Assembly: GCF_014636315.1 (NCBI RefSeq)
Contig: NZ_BMED01000001.1
Span: 1,865,717-1,929,716, forward strand
Reading direction: 5' to 3'
Source: Parundibacterium terreum
GTDB lineage: Bacteria; Pseudomonadota; Gammaproteobacteria; Burkholderiales; Burkholderiaceae_D
DNA length: 64,000 nt
Part shown: piece by piece, positions 26,235 through 35,119 of the stretch
Layout of the letters: the number at the start of each line of letters is the position of its first letter
How positions within the stretch are numbered: position 1 is the first letter of the stretch
Position numbers and translations under genes: made by a program
Notes under the pieces: generated by a model
Seen by the model: the letters and a program-made list of their open reading frames with translations, nothing else
What the model was told of the DNA's origin: nothing
The model's database searches: none

Positions 26235-27016
26235 CAAGCAGCTATACCAACCTGCAACTTGAAATCACCGGCAACACCGCGCTGGTGACGATCAGCAATC
26301 CACCTGCCAATACCTGGACCCTGGCCGGACTGAAAGACATGGTCAGGCTGGTGGACGACCTGAATGCCAGGCCGGATATCTACAGCCTGGTGCTGACCGG
26401 CGCCGGCGCAAAATTCTTTTCCGCCGGCGCGGATTTGAAACTGTTCGCCGACGGCGATGTGGCCGTGGCCACCGAAATGGCACGCCGCTTTGGCGAAGCA
26501 TTTGAAGCACTGTCGCGCTTTCGCGGCGTATCCATTGCCGCGATTAACGGCTATGCGATGGGCGGCGGACTGGAGTGCGCGCTGGCCTGCGATCTGCGCA
26601 TCGCTGAAACACAGGCGCAACTGGCGCTGCCGGAAGCTGCCGTCGGCCTGCTGCCTTGCGCTGGCGGCACACAAAACCTGGCCTGGCTAGTCGGTGAAGG
26701 CTGGGCCAAGCGAATGATACTGTGCGGCGAACGCATCAATGCCGAGACGGCACTACGCATAGGCCTGGTGGAAGAAGTCGTCGCCACCGGCACCGTCGTC
26801 GAACGCGCGCTGGCACTGGCAAAGCAGGTTGCTAAACAAAGCCCGACCAGCGTCAAGGCCTGCAAGCAATTGATACAGGGCGCCCGCAACCAGCCCATGG
26901 CCAGCATGCTACCGCCGGAACGCGAGGCCTTCATCAAGTTATTCGACAGCGCCGATCAGAAGGAAGGCGTCAACGCTTTCCTGGAAAAGCGCGCACCGGT
27001 ATGGAGGAATGCATGA
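26231..27016 (+). CDS. Enoyl-CoA hydratase (methacrylyl-CoA hydration)
   Basis: Crotonase-family hydratase of 261 residues. The oxyanion-hole segments are KFFSAGADLKLF and NGYAMGGGLECALACDLRIA. The two catalytic glutamates of crotonase are represented by GGGLECAL and LPEAAVGLLP. In this context it is expected to hydrate methacrylyl-CoA to 3-hydroxyisobutyryl-CoA. Its ATG overlaps the end of the acyl-CoA dehydrogenase gene, and its stop overlaps the next start as ATGA, so the genes are translationally coupled. Confidence 0.92.
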   Translation: MTSSYTNLQLEITGNTALVTISNPPANTWTLAGLKDMVRLVDDLNARPDIYSLVLTGAGAKFFSAGADLKLFADGDVAVATEMARRFGEAFEALSRFRGVSIAAINGYAMGGGLECALACDLRIAETQAQLALPEAAVGLLPCAGGTQNLAWLVGEGWAKRMILCGERINAETALRIGLVEEVVATGTVVERALALAKQVAKQSPTSVKACKQLIQGARNQPMASMLPPEREAFIKLFDSADQKEGVNAFLEKRAPVWRNA

Positions 27017-28191
27017 ACACAACAGCCTCCCCGGTCTTGTTTGAGACACTGGCCGCCGGCAACGGCAAGAAGCTGGGATTAGCCACACTCAACGCGGAAA
27101 AGACCCTGAATGCATTATCCATGGACATGGTTGAGTTGCTGGCGCAGCAACTAACAGAGTGGCGGGATGATGCAAGCATCGCCCTGGTCGTACTGCAGGC
27201 CAGCGGAGAAAAAGCTTTTTGCGCCGGCGGCGATTTGCAAAATCTTTACCAGTCCATGCTGGAGCATCATGCCTCGTCAGAAAAAAACAATGTCCTAGGC
27301 AATCCCTATGCATTGCGTTTTTTTGAGGAAGAGTACCGGCTGGATTACCTAATCCACACCTACCGCAAACCCATACTGTGCTGGGGACATGGCATCGTCA
27401 TGGGCGGAGGAATAGGCCTGATGGCAGGCGCCAGTCACCGCGTCGTCACGGAAAAATCAAGGCTGGCGATGCCGGAAATTGCGATAGGCCTGTATCCCGA
27501 TGTAGGCGGGAGCTGGTTCCTGAACCGCATGCCGGGCAAGCTCGGCCTGTTCCTGGCGCTGACCGGGGCATCCATCAATGCATCGGACGCCTGCTTCGTG
27601 AAGCTGGCGGACTATCAGCTGCACCATGCAGAAAAACCCCGGCTAATCAGTTCGCTGCGAGCGCAAGACTGGAGCGAAAACGATGAAGAAAACCACAAGC
27701 TATTGAGTACTACTCTGGAAGCCGCGCAGCAGCACTCAGCCTTTGAAGCTGGTCCGCTGCGGCAGCATTTTGACCTGATCAATCAGCTTTGTGCAGGCGC
27801 CAGGCTGGAAGATATTGTCGCGCAAATTACCGGCTTGCAAAGCGAGGATGCGTGGCTGCAAAAAGCCGTTGCCGCATTAACAAAGGGAAGCCCCGGCTCC
27901 GCCTTCATAGCACATGCGTTGCAGTCAGGCTGCAAGCACCTGTCATTGGCGGAAGTTTTCCGGCTGGAGCTGGGGGTATCGCTGGCATGTGCTGCCGGAT
28001 CGGATTTTGCAGAAGGCATCAGGGCGCTCATCATAGACAAGGACATGCAGCCGAGATGGAACCCGGCGCAACTGCTGGATATCCCTGAGGATTTTGAACA
28101 GCAGTTTTTTAACAGTCCATGGGATGCGGCATCGCATCCACTCAGGGATCTGGCCGCCTGCCCAGCACCGGACAAACGCCTGGCGGCATAA
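27013..28191 (+). CDS. 3-hydroxyisobutyryl-CoA hydrolase
   Basis: Crotonase-fold thioesterase of 392 residues, the HIBCH type, which releases CoA from 3-hydroxyisobutyryl-CoA. It is longer than a hydratase and has the ECH_2 pattern: KAFCAGGDLQNLYQ, WGHGIVMGGGIGLMAGASHR and MPEIAIGLYPDVGGSWFLNR. ATG 27013 has GGAGG five bases upstream and overlaps the preceding stop as ATGA, so it is preferred over the ATG at 27001. The free acid produced is the substrate of the next gene product, MmsB. Confidence 0.92.
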   Translation: MNTTASPVLFETLAAGNGKKLGLATLNAEKTLNALSMDMVELLAQQLTEWRDDASIALVVLQASGEKAFCAGGDLQNLYQSMLEHHASSEKNNVLGNPYALRFFEEEYRLDYLIHTYRKPILCWGHGIVMGGGIGLMAGASHRVVTEKSRLAMPEIAIGLYPDVGGSWFLNRMPGKLGLFLALTGASINASDACFVKLADYQLHHAEKPRLISSLRAQDWSENDEENHKLLSTTLEAAQQHSAFEAGPLRQHFDLINQLCAGARLEDIVAQITGLQSEDAWLQKAVAALTKGSPGSAFIAHALQSGCKHLSLAEVFRLELGVSLACAAGSDFAEGIRALIIDKDMQPRWNPAQLLDIPEDFEQQFFNSPWDAASHPLRDLAACPAPDKRLAA

Positions 28192-28220
28192 AATCAAATA
28201 CGAAAATAAGGAGACAAAAA

Positions 28221-29132
28221 ATGCAAAATAACACGCAGCATAAAACTCAGCAGCATATCGCCTTCATAGGGCTGGGAAACATGGGTGCGCCCATGGCGCT
28301 AAACCTGCTGAAGCAAGCTTATACATTAAAGGTGTTCGACCTGTCGGCAGCAGCGATGAAGCTGCTGGCAGATGCAGGTGCGCAGGCGGTTGAGTCGGCA
28401 CAGCAGGCTGTCGCCGGCGCGGATATAGTGATTTCCATGCTGCCGGCCAGCCGCCATGTAGAAGGCCTGTATCTCGGTGAGCAAGGCATATTGCCGCAGA
28501 TTGCAGATGGCGCCCTCATCATAGATTGCAGTACGATCGCCGCACAGACCTCACAAAAAATGGCGCAGGCAGCGCAAGCGCGCGGGCTGAGCATGATAGA
28601 CGCACCGGTATCCGGCGGCACCGGCGGCGCGCAGGCCGGCACCCTGACTTTTATCGTCGGCGGTGATGCCGCCAGCCTGGAACGTGCACGGCCAGTTCTG
28701 AACGCCATGGGCAAGAATATTTTCCATGCGGGCACACACGGCGCAGGCCAGACTGCAAAAATCTGCAACAACATGCTGCTGGGCATACTGATGGCAGGTA
28801 CTGCGGAGGCCCTGGCTCTGGGCGCGGCCAACGGTCTCGATCCCAAGGTCTTGTCCGACATCATGAGCAAGAGTTCGGGCCGCAACTGGGCGCTGGAATT
28901 ATACAATCCCTATCCTGGAGTGATGGATAATGTACCGGCCTCCCGCAACTACCAGGGCGGCTTCGGTGTGGACCTGATGCACAAGGATCTGGGGCTGGCG
29001 GCTGAAGCCGCACTGGCGTCCCAGGCAGCGACGCCTATGGGCGAGCTGGTACGCAATCTGTACGGCATGCATAGCAAGGCCGGTGCCGGCGGCAAAGACT
29101 TTTCCAGCATATTGGAGTTGCTGCGGAAGTAG
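28221..29132 (+). CDS. mmsB: 3-hydroxyisobutyrate dehydrogenase
   Basis: NAD+-dependent dehydrogenase of 303 residues that converts 3-hydroxyisobutyrate to methylmalonate semialdehyde, the substrate of MmsA. The Rossmann motif is FIGLGNMGAPMALNLLK, the substrate-binding motif is DAPVSGGTGGAQAGTLTFIV, and the catalytic lysine lies in KICNNMLLG. The start has an ideal AAGGAG seven bases upstream; the longer open frame from 28119 only runs back into the previous gene. It closes the operon and is followed by a strong terminator. Confidence 0.95.
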   Translation: MQNNTQHKTQQHIAFIGLGNMGAPMALNLLKQAYTLKVFDLSAAAMKLLADAGAQAVESAQQAVAGADIVISMLPASRHVEGLYLGEQGILPQIADGALIIDCSTIAAQTSQKMAQAAQARGLSMIDAPVSGGTGGAQAGTLTFIVGGDAASLERARPVLNAMGKNIFHAGTHGAGQTAKICNNMLLGILMAGTAEALALGAANGLDPKVLSDIMSKSSGRNWALELYNPYPGVMDNVPASRNYQGGFGVDLMHKDLGLAAEAALASQAATPMGELVRNLYGMHSKAGAGGKDFSSILELLRK

Positions 29133-29192
29133 CACTGAGTGACCCTGAGTCACCCTCAGTCACACTAATGCACACTAACCGGCCAGCTCCAT

Positions 29193-29230
29193 AAAAAACG
29201 GCACGCAGCTTTTTCGCTGCGTGCCGTTTT
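29193..29230. terminator. Strong bidirectional terminator
   Basis: An 11-bp GC stem ACGGCACGCAGC / GCTGCGTGCCGT with a TTTTTC loop is flanked by A6 and T4. It separates the convergent valine operon (+) and cytochrome genes (-). Just upstream, three imperfect copies of GAGTCACCCT (29137-29163) are seen. Confidence 0.92.
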
Positions 29231-29260
29231 CCTGCCATTTTCCTTTATCGCGCAACTCCA

Positions 29261-30625
29261 TCAGTCCAGCGGTGCAGTCCGGTATTTGTTCACATCGGAT
29301 GGCGAAACCATCGGCGCCTGGTTACCCCAACTATTGCGGATGTAAGATACCACCGCGGCAACCTCATCGTCACTGAGCTTGGGTCCGAACGGCGGCATGC
29401 CATAGGGACGAGGGTTACCAGCGGTTGCCGGGGCAAACCCGCCCGCCAGCACCATGCGTATAGGATTGGCCACCGACGAAGTCATCAACTTGTGATTCGC
29501 CTTCAATGGCGGATAAACTTGCGCAACCCCTTCGCCTCCGGCCTGGTGGCAATCCATGCAGTGTGTCTTGTACAGGCTCGCACCGGCTTTCAACACTGCT
29601 TCGTTGCTCAGTTGTTCTGCCTGGCTGACATTTTTCCCCATGATGAAGTCAACGGTGCTTTTCAGGAAGGCCGGCATGATTTCCTTGTCGGCGGGATCGG
29701 TTCTCTTTTGCGGCAAGCTTTTCAGGTACACGGACATCGCATTGATATCGGCATCAGTCAGATGCTGCAGGCTTTGTGCAACCACTTCCGCCATGGGGCC
29801 GGTCACTGAGCCGGTGGTAGTTGCACCGGTTTTCAGCAAATCATTAACGTGCGAGGTTTGCCAGCGGCCCAGCCCTACTTCATTCTCGGAAGTAAGCGAC
29901 GGCGCATACCATTCCTGCCCGCTCAGGATGCCGCCACCGAGCAGGGTTTCGTTGATGCTGGCGCCCAGCGCATTGCGGCTGGTATGGCAGGCGCTGCAAT
30001 GGCCCAGGCCCTGCACCAGATAGGCGCCGCGATTCCAGTCTGCTGTCTGCGCAGTATCCTGCTGATAGACCTCGGGACTGAAGTACAGGGCCCGCCAGAT
30101 ACCTAGCAGAGCACGCTGGTTATACGGGAAGCGCAGGTCATGCGGCTGGTTAGCCTGCTCGGCGGCGGGGATAGACTGCAGATAGGCAAACAGGGCATCG
30201 GAATCGGCGCGCGTGATCCTGGTGTAGTTGGGATATGGAAAAGCCGGATACAGCATGCTGCCGTCTCTGGACTTGCCTGCGTGGATGGACTGCCAGAAAT
30301 TTTCTTCGGTCCAGCTACCTATGCCTGTCTTTTTGTCCGGTGTGATGTTGGGTGTATAGAAATTCCCGAACGGCGTTTGTATGCTGCGGCCGCCGGCGTA
30401 GGCGGGGGCACCGCGCAAGGTATGGCAACCCATGCAGTTACCGGCACGCGCCAGATAAGCGCCGCGCGCAACAAGTTCGGCATGTGTCGGAGAACCGCTG
30501 CGGCCATTATCGGCAGCAGGCCCGCCATGCTCGTTGCCCAGCATATAACCGTAGAAACCCATGGCGATCAGCACAATCACCACAAATAGCAGCAGCCAGG
30601 ATAGCGGAATCAGCAAACGTTTCAT
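29261..30625 (-). CDS. Triheme cytochrome c, alcohol/aldehyde dehydrogenase subunit type
   Basis: Membrane-anchored periplasmic cytochrome of 454 residues. An N-terminal hydrophobic segment (about 7-27) is uncleaved or a signal anchor. Three haem sites are present: CMGCH (64-68), CSACH (210-214) and CMDCH (356-360). The blocks FGNFYTPNITPDKKTGIG and MLYPAFPYPNYTRIT are typical of AdhB, gluconate dehydrogenase and molybdopterin aldehyde dehydrogenase cytochrome subunits, which pass electrons to quinone or the terminal oxidase. No dehydrogenase catalytic subunit is adjacent. It follows a diheme cytochrome gene by 11 bases and is clearly co-transcribed with it. Confidence 0.9.
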   Translation of the reverse strand: MKRLLIPLSWLLLFVVIVLIAMGFYGYMLGNEHGGPAADNGRSGSPTHAELVARGAYLARAGNCMGCHTLRGAPAYAGGRSIQTPFGNFYTPNITPDKKTGIGSWTEENFWQSIHAGKSRDGSMLYPAFPYPNYTRITRADSDALFAYLQSIPAAEQANQPHDLRFPYNQRALLGIWRALYFSPEVYQQDTAQTADWNRGAYLVQGLGHCSACHTSRNALGASINETLLGGGILSGQEWYAPSLTSENEVGLGRWQTSHVNDLLKTGATTTGSVTGPMAEVVAQSLQHLTDADINAMSVYLKSLPQKRTDPADKEIMPAFLKSTVDFIMGKNVSQAEQLSNEAVLKAGASLYKTHCMDCHQAGGEGVAQVYPPLKANHKLMTSSVANPIRMVLAGGFAPATAGNPRPYGMPPFGPKLSDDEVAAVVSYIRNSWGNQAPMVSPSDVNKYRTAPLD

Positions 30626-30636
30626 GAAAATATATC

Positions 30637-31503
30637 CTATTGTGGAGCACTGCCGCAGACCAGGGGCCTGCTGGAATAGACATTGGCACCGGCGGCACCG
30701 GCGAGCGGGGCAATGACATCGCTGGGCATGGGCTGGGATGCCAGCCAGGCCGACACGGCTCCTATGTCTTGCGGCGACAAGGCCTTGGCGATCTGGGCCA
30801 TGCAGTCAGGCGCATGCGCGTGCCTGGCTCCCGTTTGCCAGGCCCCCAGTTGCCCCACGACGTAATCACGCGGCAAGCCAAGCAGGCCGGGGATAAACGG
30901 AGCGATACCGGTCATCTTGTCGCCATGGCAGGCAACACAGGCCGGCAATTTTTTACTGCTATCACCGCTTTGCACCAGTTGGCGGCCGCGCTCCAGTATG
31001 GACTGGTCCGATTGTGCTGCTTGCGGCGCGGGATAGGGAGGGTGCTGGCTGGAAAAAAATTCCGCCATTTCCCGCAGGTAGGCATCCGGCATCTGGCCCA
31101 CCATATAGGTCATCAAAGGATATTTGCGCTTGCCGTCGCGAAAATTCTTCAACTGATTGAACAGGTAGCCTTCTGGCTTGCCCGCAATCCGCGGATAGTA
31201 ACCGTCACTGGCCGCCCTGCCCTCCTTGCCGTGGCAAGCGGTACATGCAGCCAGGCGTTGCGCGATGGTATCCGGCACGACGGTCTGCTGATTTGCTGCA
31301 GGTGTGCCTTCCGCTTTGGGGGTGCCTGTCGTGCTTGGGTTGCTTGCCGTGGCGGTTGCAGCCGCCTGTCCGGCGGCCCCTGCCTGCATGGCAACACCGG
31401 ACAATAAAACCGCAACTGCCATCATCAGAGGCGCTAGGCGGGACGAACTGGCGAGCATGCGGCAGGCAGCGGTTTGCAAGCTGAATAGCAAAAGATTATT
31501 CAT
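30637..31503 (-). CDS. Diheme cytochrome c, c4-like
   Basis: Periplasmic diheme cytochrome of about 288 residues with a signal peptide and an alanine/threonine-rich linker (about 45-75). Haem sites are CTACH (87-91) and CVACH (189-193), each heading a c4-like half with YPRIAGKPEGYLFNQLKNF and GLLGLPRDYVVGQLGAW. Such proteins shuttle electrons to oxidases. Start choice is uncertain: ATG 31503 gives a plausible signal peptide, but 31509 and 31548 are also in frame and none has a good ribosome binding site. It is the first gene of a two-gene operon with the triheme cytochrome. Confidence 0.82.
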   Translation of the reverse strand: MNNLLLFSLQTAACRMLASSSRLAPLMMAVAVLLSGVAMQAGAAGQAAATATASNPSTTGTPKAEGTPAANQQTVVPDTIAQRLAACTACHGKEGRAASDGYYPRIAGKPEGYLFNQLKNFRDGKRKYPLMTYMVGQMPDAYLREMAEFFSSQHPPYPAPQAAQSDQSILERGRQLVQSGDSSKKLPACVACHGDKMTGIAPFIPGLLGLPRDYVVGQLGAWQTGARHAHAPDCMAQIAKALSPQDIGAVSAWLASQPMPSDVIAPLAGAAGANVYSSRPLVCGSAPQ

Positions 31504-31589
31504 AGTCATCCAGGCAAGGGAGGTACAGATGACGCAGCTTAGCGCCATCCCCGGCTAAAGAACAGAATCAGAATTTAAATAAAATACCA

Positions 31590-31659
31590 TATCAGTTTTC
31601 AAAGACAGTAAAACTGATACGTAATTATTCCGCGCTTTCTGCTTCTTATAAAACTGATG
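31590..31659. promoter_or_regulatory. AAAACTGAT repeats, candidate operator
   Basis: A perfect 10-base inverted repeat TATCAGTTTT / AAAACTGATA (31590-31599 and 31610-31619, 10-base spacer) is followed by another AAAACTGAT at 31650-31658. A further TATCAGTT lies at 32006-32013, 34 bases before the MocR gene. The repeats are shared by the cytochrome/DUF2970 divergent region and the MocR promoter, as expected for sites of that regulator. Confidence 0.55.
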
Positions 31660-31702
31660 TGTATGCACCATACTGGCTCTAACAGCATAGAAGGAGCACA
31701 TC

Positions 31703-31930
31703 ATGAAATCAACCGACAAGCTTGCCGTTAATACTACACCAAGTCCAAAACAACTGATCTTTGCAGTGCTTTGGAGCTTTTTCGGCGTGCGCAAGATGGC
31801 CAACCTGACCCAGGATATGCGCAGCTTGAAACCGCAGTGGCTGATCCTGACTGCAGTCATTGCCGCAGCAAGCTTCATTAGCCTGCTACTGGTGCTGGTA
31901 AAACTTGCGATTTCCGTGCTGGCAGCCTGA
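31703..31930 (+). CDS. DUF2970 small membrane protein
   Basis: 75-residue protein of the DUF2970 family, common in beta- and gammaproteobacteria. The family core SFFGVRKMANLTQDMRSLKP is followed by one transmembrane helix (about 48-72). A textbook AAGGAG site precedes the ATG. DUF2970 genes are often found near cytochrome oxidase genes, and this one is divergent from two cytochrome c genes; the function is unknown. Operator-like AAAACTGAT repeats lie upstream. Confidence 0.85.
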   Translation: MKSTDKLAVNTTPSPKQLIFAVLWSFFGVRKMANLTQDMRSLKPQWLILTAVIAAASFISLLLVLVKLAISVLAA

Positions 31931-32046
31931 GACCTTCTCTGACGCATAAAAGGCCGCATGAATATCCCAGCTACAGCGCAGTTAAAAATTAAACAAAATT
32001 GTAGATATCAGTTAATTCTGACAGAATAAGGCTTCAACCGTAGAAA

Positions 32047-33471
32047 ATGGATATGAAGCGCTACGAATTACTGGCGGAAGACATTACCGGCATGATCAGC
32101 ACCGGCGTGCTGCGGCCCGGTGACCGTGTGCCCTCTGTGCGCCAGTTGCATGAGAGCCGGGGTCTCAGCGCGTCAACAGTCTTCCAGGCCTACTACCTGC
32201 TGGAGTCGCGCGGGCTGATCACCAGCAAGCCGCGCTCCGGCTACTATGTCAAAGCCAGGCTGGCGCATTTACCGCCGGAACCCGACATCTCGCGGCCGGA
32301 TAGCAACTCGACCCAGGTTGACGTCAGCGAACTGGTCTTCGAAGTGCTGGATAGCCTCAAGACGCCGGATATTGTTCCGCTGGGTTCGGCCTTTCCCAGT
32401 CCACTGCTCTTCCCCCTGAAAAAATTGTCGTTATGCCTGTCGTCCAGCATGCGCAATCTTGATCCCCGCCATACGGTAGCCGATCTGCCGCCGGGCAATG
32501 CGTCCCTGCGCCGGCAGATCGCCTTGCGCTACCTGATAGACGGCGTGCACATTCCCACCGACGAAATCGTCGTCACCAATGGCGCGCTGGAAGCATTGAA
32601 TCTCTGCCTGCAGGCGGTGACCCGCCCGGGCGATACGGTGGTACTGGAATCTCCCACTTTTTACGCGGCGCTGCAGGCACTGGAAAGACTGGGCCTGAAA
32701 GCTGTGGAAGTGCCCACCCATCCGCGTGACGGCATGGATCTGGACGCGCTGGAGCAGGTGCTGCTAAGACATCAGCCCAAAGCCTGCTGGCTGATGAGCA
32801 ATTTCCAGAATCCTCTTGGCAGCACCATGCCTGCGGATAAAAAACGCAGGCTGGTGGAAATGCTGGCCGAGCACCAAATACCTCTGATAGAAGATGACGT
32901 GTACGGAGAGCTGTACCTGGGCCCCAAGAGGCCAGTGCCCAGCAAGACTTTTGACACTCAAGGCCTGGTGATGCATTGCAGCTCTTTTTCCAAATGCCTC
33001 GCGCCGGGCTACCGCGTGGGCTGGGTCGCTGCAGGACGTTTCTCACGCGATGTGGAAAGATTGAAGTTGATGACCACGCTGTCTGCAGCAGTGCCTTCGC
33101 AGATGGCACTGGCAGAATATCTGGGCCAGGGCGGGTACGACAGACACCTGCGGCAATTGCGGCAGGCACTGTCTGTGCAACAAAACCTGATGATGCAGGC
33201 GCTGGGCAAGCACTTCCCCACAGGTACCCGTTTTACGCAGCCGGGGGGAGGTTATTTTTTGTGGGTAGTCTTGCCGCCGGGCATAGACGCACTGATGCTG
33301 CACAGGATAGCGCTACATCAGGGCATCAGCATCGCACCGGGTCCGATTTTTTCGGCAAAAAGGGAATTCAATAATTGCATACGGCTAAACTACGGCCATC
33401 CCTGGGATCAGCGGATTGAACAAGCCATAGAGACCCTGGGGCAAATTGCCAGATCCCTGCTGCCACGCTGA
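32047..33471 (+). CDS. MocR/PdxR-family regulator (GntR HTH plus aminotransferase fold)
   Basis: Second MocR-type regulator of the window, 474 residues. The winged helix (1-75) reads RYELLAEDITGMISTGVLRP then PSVRQLHESRGLSASTVFQA. The aminotransferase domain keeps the PLP lysine in SSFSKCLAPGYRVGW and the aspartate in LIEDDVYGELY, so it could bind PLP; it may be a sensor or a residual enzyme. It resembles the shorter-linker branch (YdcR-like). TATCAGTT sites at 32006 and around 31590-31659 are candidate targets. It is separated from the DUF2970 gene by 116 bases holding one such site. Confidence 0.9.
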   Translation: MDMKRYELLAEDITGMISTGVLRPGDRVPSVRQLHESRGLSASTVFQAYYLLESRGLITSKPRSGYYVKARLAHLPPEPDISRPDSNSTQVDVSELVFEVLDSLKTPDIVPLGSAFPSPLLFPLKKLSLCLSSSMRNLDPRHTVADLPPGNASLRRQIALRYLIDGVHIPTDEIVVTNGALEALNLCLQAVTRPGDTVVLESPTFYAALQALERLGLKAVEVPTHPRDGMDLDALEQVLLRHQPKACWLMSNFQNPLGSTMPADKKRRLVEMLAEHQIPLIEDDVYGELYLGPKRPVPSKTFDTQGLVMHCSSFSKCLAPGYRVGWVAAGRFSRDVERLKLMTTLSAAVPSQMALAEYLGQGGYDRHLRQLRQALSVQQNLMMQALGKHFPTGTRFTQPGGGYFLWVVLPPGIDALMLHRIALHQGISIAPGPIFSAKREFNNCIRLNYGHPWDQRIEQAIETLGQIARSLLPR

Positions 33472-33503
33472 AGCATCCAGTACAGGCTGATCAGCCTGCC
33501 CGG

Positions 33504-34961
33504 CTAGGCGCTTGCGCGCACCAGAAACTCTATGCCGACTTCGCGCCAGCACTCGATCTCTTTCTGCAGCCAGTAAGCAACCGTAGGATGCAAACTGACC
33601 CAGTCCTGCTTGATTTCCAGCTCTATCTTGTTCTTCATCTTCAGGCGTATATCTGCATAGTCCAACTCCACGCGCGAGTGCATGAAGGTCACTGACAGAC
33701 GCAGCGCCAGCACCGCCTTGGCAAAATCCAAATCAGCCAGGATATCGCTGATTTTCCGCAAATTGCCTTTTTGGCTAAGGATCAGCGCACTCATCACCCT
33801 CTGCTCACGCGTGGTAAAGCCTGCCATGTCGGCATTCTCTATCATGTAGGCGCCGTGCTTGTGATAGCCGGTTTGCGACACCACCATGCCGACTTCGTGC
33901 AGCAAGGCGCTCCAATACAGGTGGCGGGCATACAGGTCGCTGGAAGGCTTCAATTGCGTATACAGCGATCGCACCATATCCGCCACGCGGTTGGCGCGCG
34001 CGGTATCGGTATGGAAGCGGGCGACAACACTATTTACAGCCAGTTCGCGCCGGTCGCGCTTGGTAGAACGCAGGTACAAGTCCCACATCACCCCCATGCG
34101 CAAGCCCGCCTCTATGGGATTCAGTACCTCGATATTAAATTCCTGCATCAGGCCGATCAGTATCGCCAGCCCGCCTACCACCATCGCCACCCGCTCAGAT
34201 TTAATGCCTGATAATTGCAACTGGCTGATCTGCCCTGTCTGTATGCAATACTGCTTCAGTGTTTCCAGGCTGTCCTGCGTAATGCGGCCGTCACCCAGGC
34301 TGTTCTTCGCAATCGCATCCGAGATCGCGCGTATCGTACCGGATGAGCCATAAGCGGAACGCCAGTGCTGCGGCTGATACGGCGGCGCCGCATCCTCGAA
34401 TTGAGAGCGCGCAGACAGGATAGCCGCATCAAATGCCTCTTCCGTCATGACGCCATCGGGAAAGAAGCCGGAGCTATGCCTGACCGTGCCTATGCTGAAG
34501 GACTCGACCTTGACGATTTCATGGCCCCGCCCGAGTATCACCTCGGTAGAGCCGCCACCTATATCCAGCACCAGGCGCCGCTCGCCGGGAATCGCAATCG
34601 CATTCGACACGCCCAGGTAGATCAAACGGCCTTCTTCTTCACCGGAAATGACTTCGATAGGATGACCTATCGCAGCCTCTGCCGCGGGTAGCAAATCTGC
34701 CGCATTTTTTGCGATACGTATGGTATTGGTGGCGACGACGCGCACGGCATCGATGGGATAGGCGTCCAGTATCACTTTGAAGCGAGCCAGACAATCGACG
34801 GCTTTTTGCATCGCATCTTTGGACAGATTGCCTTTGCTGTCCAAACCTGCGGCCAGGCGGATAGGATCGCGCGCGCTCTTCACGACACGGATGACATCGC
34901 CCTCATGGCGGCCTATATGCAAACGAAAACTATTGGAGCCCAGATCTACCGCAGCAAACAT
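33504..34961 (-). CDS. ppx: Exopolyphosphatase, Ppx/GppA family
   Basis: Cytoplasmic enzyme that removes terminal phosphates from polyphosphate (or pppGpp), 485 residues. The actin-like N-terminal half shows phosphate-1 DLGSNSFRLHIG and phosphate-2 LVLDIGGGSTEVILG, with the catalytic Glu region GEEEGRLIYLG. The C-terminal half is HD-like (LYWSALLHEVG, HKHGAYMI). The start ATG 34961 gives the family N-terminus MFAAVDLGSNS; an in-frame TTG at 35012 is unlikely. The polyphosphate kinase gene usually next to it is not here. A 158-base gap separates it from the methyltransferase gene. Confidence 0.92.
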   Translation of the reverse strand: MFAAVDLGSNSFRLHIGRHEGDVIRVVKSARDPIRLAAGLDSKGNLSKDAMQKAVDCLARFKVILDAYPIDAVRVVATNTIRIAKNAADLLPAAEAAIGHPIEVISGEEEGRLIYLGVSNAIAIPGERRLVLDIGGGSTEVILGRGHEIVKVESFSIGTVRHSSGFFPDGVMTEEAFDAAILSARSQFEDAAPPYQPQHWRSAYGSSGTIRAISDAIAKNSLGDGRITQDSLETLKQYCIQTGQISQLQLSGIKSERVAMVVGGLAILIGLMQEFNIEVLNPIEAGLRMGVMWDLYLRSTKRDRRELAVNSVVARFHTDTARANRVADMVRSLYTQLKPSSDLYARHLYWSALLHEVGMVVSQTGYHKHGAYMIENADMAGFTTREQRVMSALILSQKGNLRKISDILADLDFAKAVLALRLSVTFMHSRVELDYADIRLKMKNKIELEIKQDWVSLHPTVAYWLQKEIECWREVGIEFLVRASA

Positions 34962-35119
34962 GCTATGTAATCCCAGAAAAACGTTATGCAATGCAAGTGA
35001 TGATGTCGGCAAAAAGAGCCGCGAAAACTACTCTTCTACGCATGCGCCGCACCATGAAGCGGCGCCTCCCCATCACCTTGAATAAATGATATTAATCATT
35101 AATTGTGACTACTTGGTGA

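Noticed and set aside
29133..29165. Repeated GAGTCACCCT units as a CRISPR-like or satellite array
   Set aside because: Only three imperfect, contiguous copies exist with no spacers. No CRISPR array is present in the window.
33483..33498. Perfect palindrome CAGGCTGATCAGCCTG as an operator
   Set aside because: It lies between the convergent 3' ends of the second MocR gene and ppx, where an operator is unlikely. With no loop or T-tract it is also a poor terminator.
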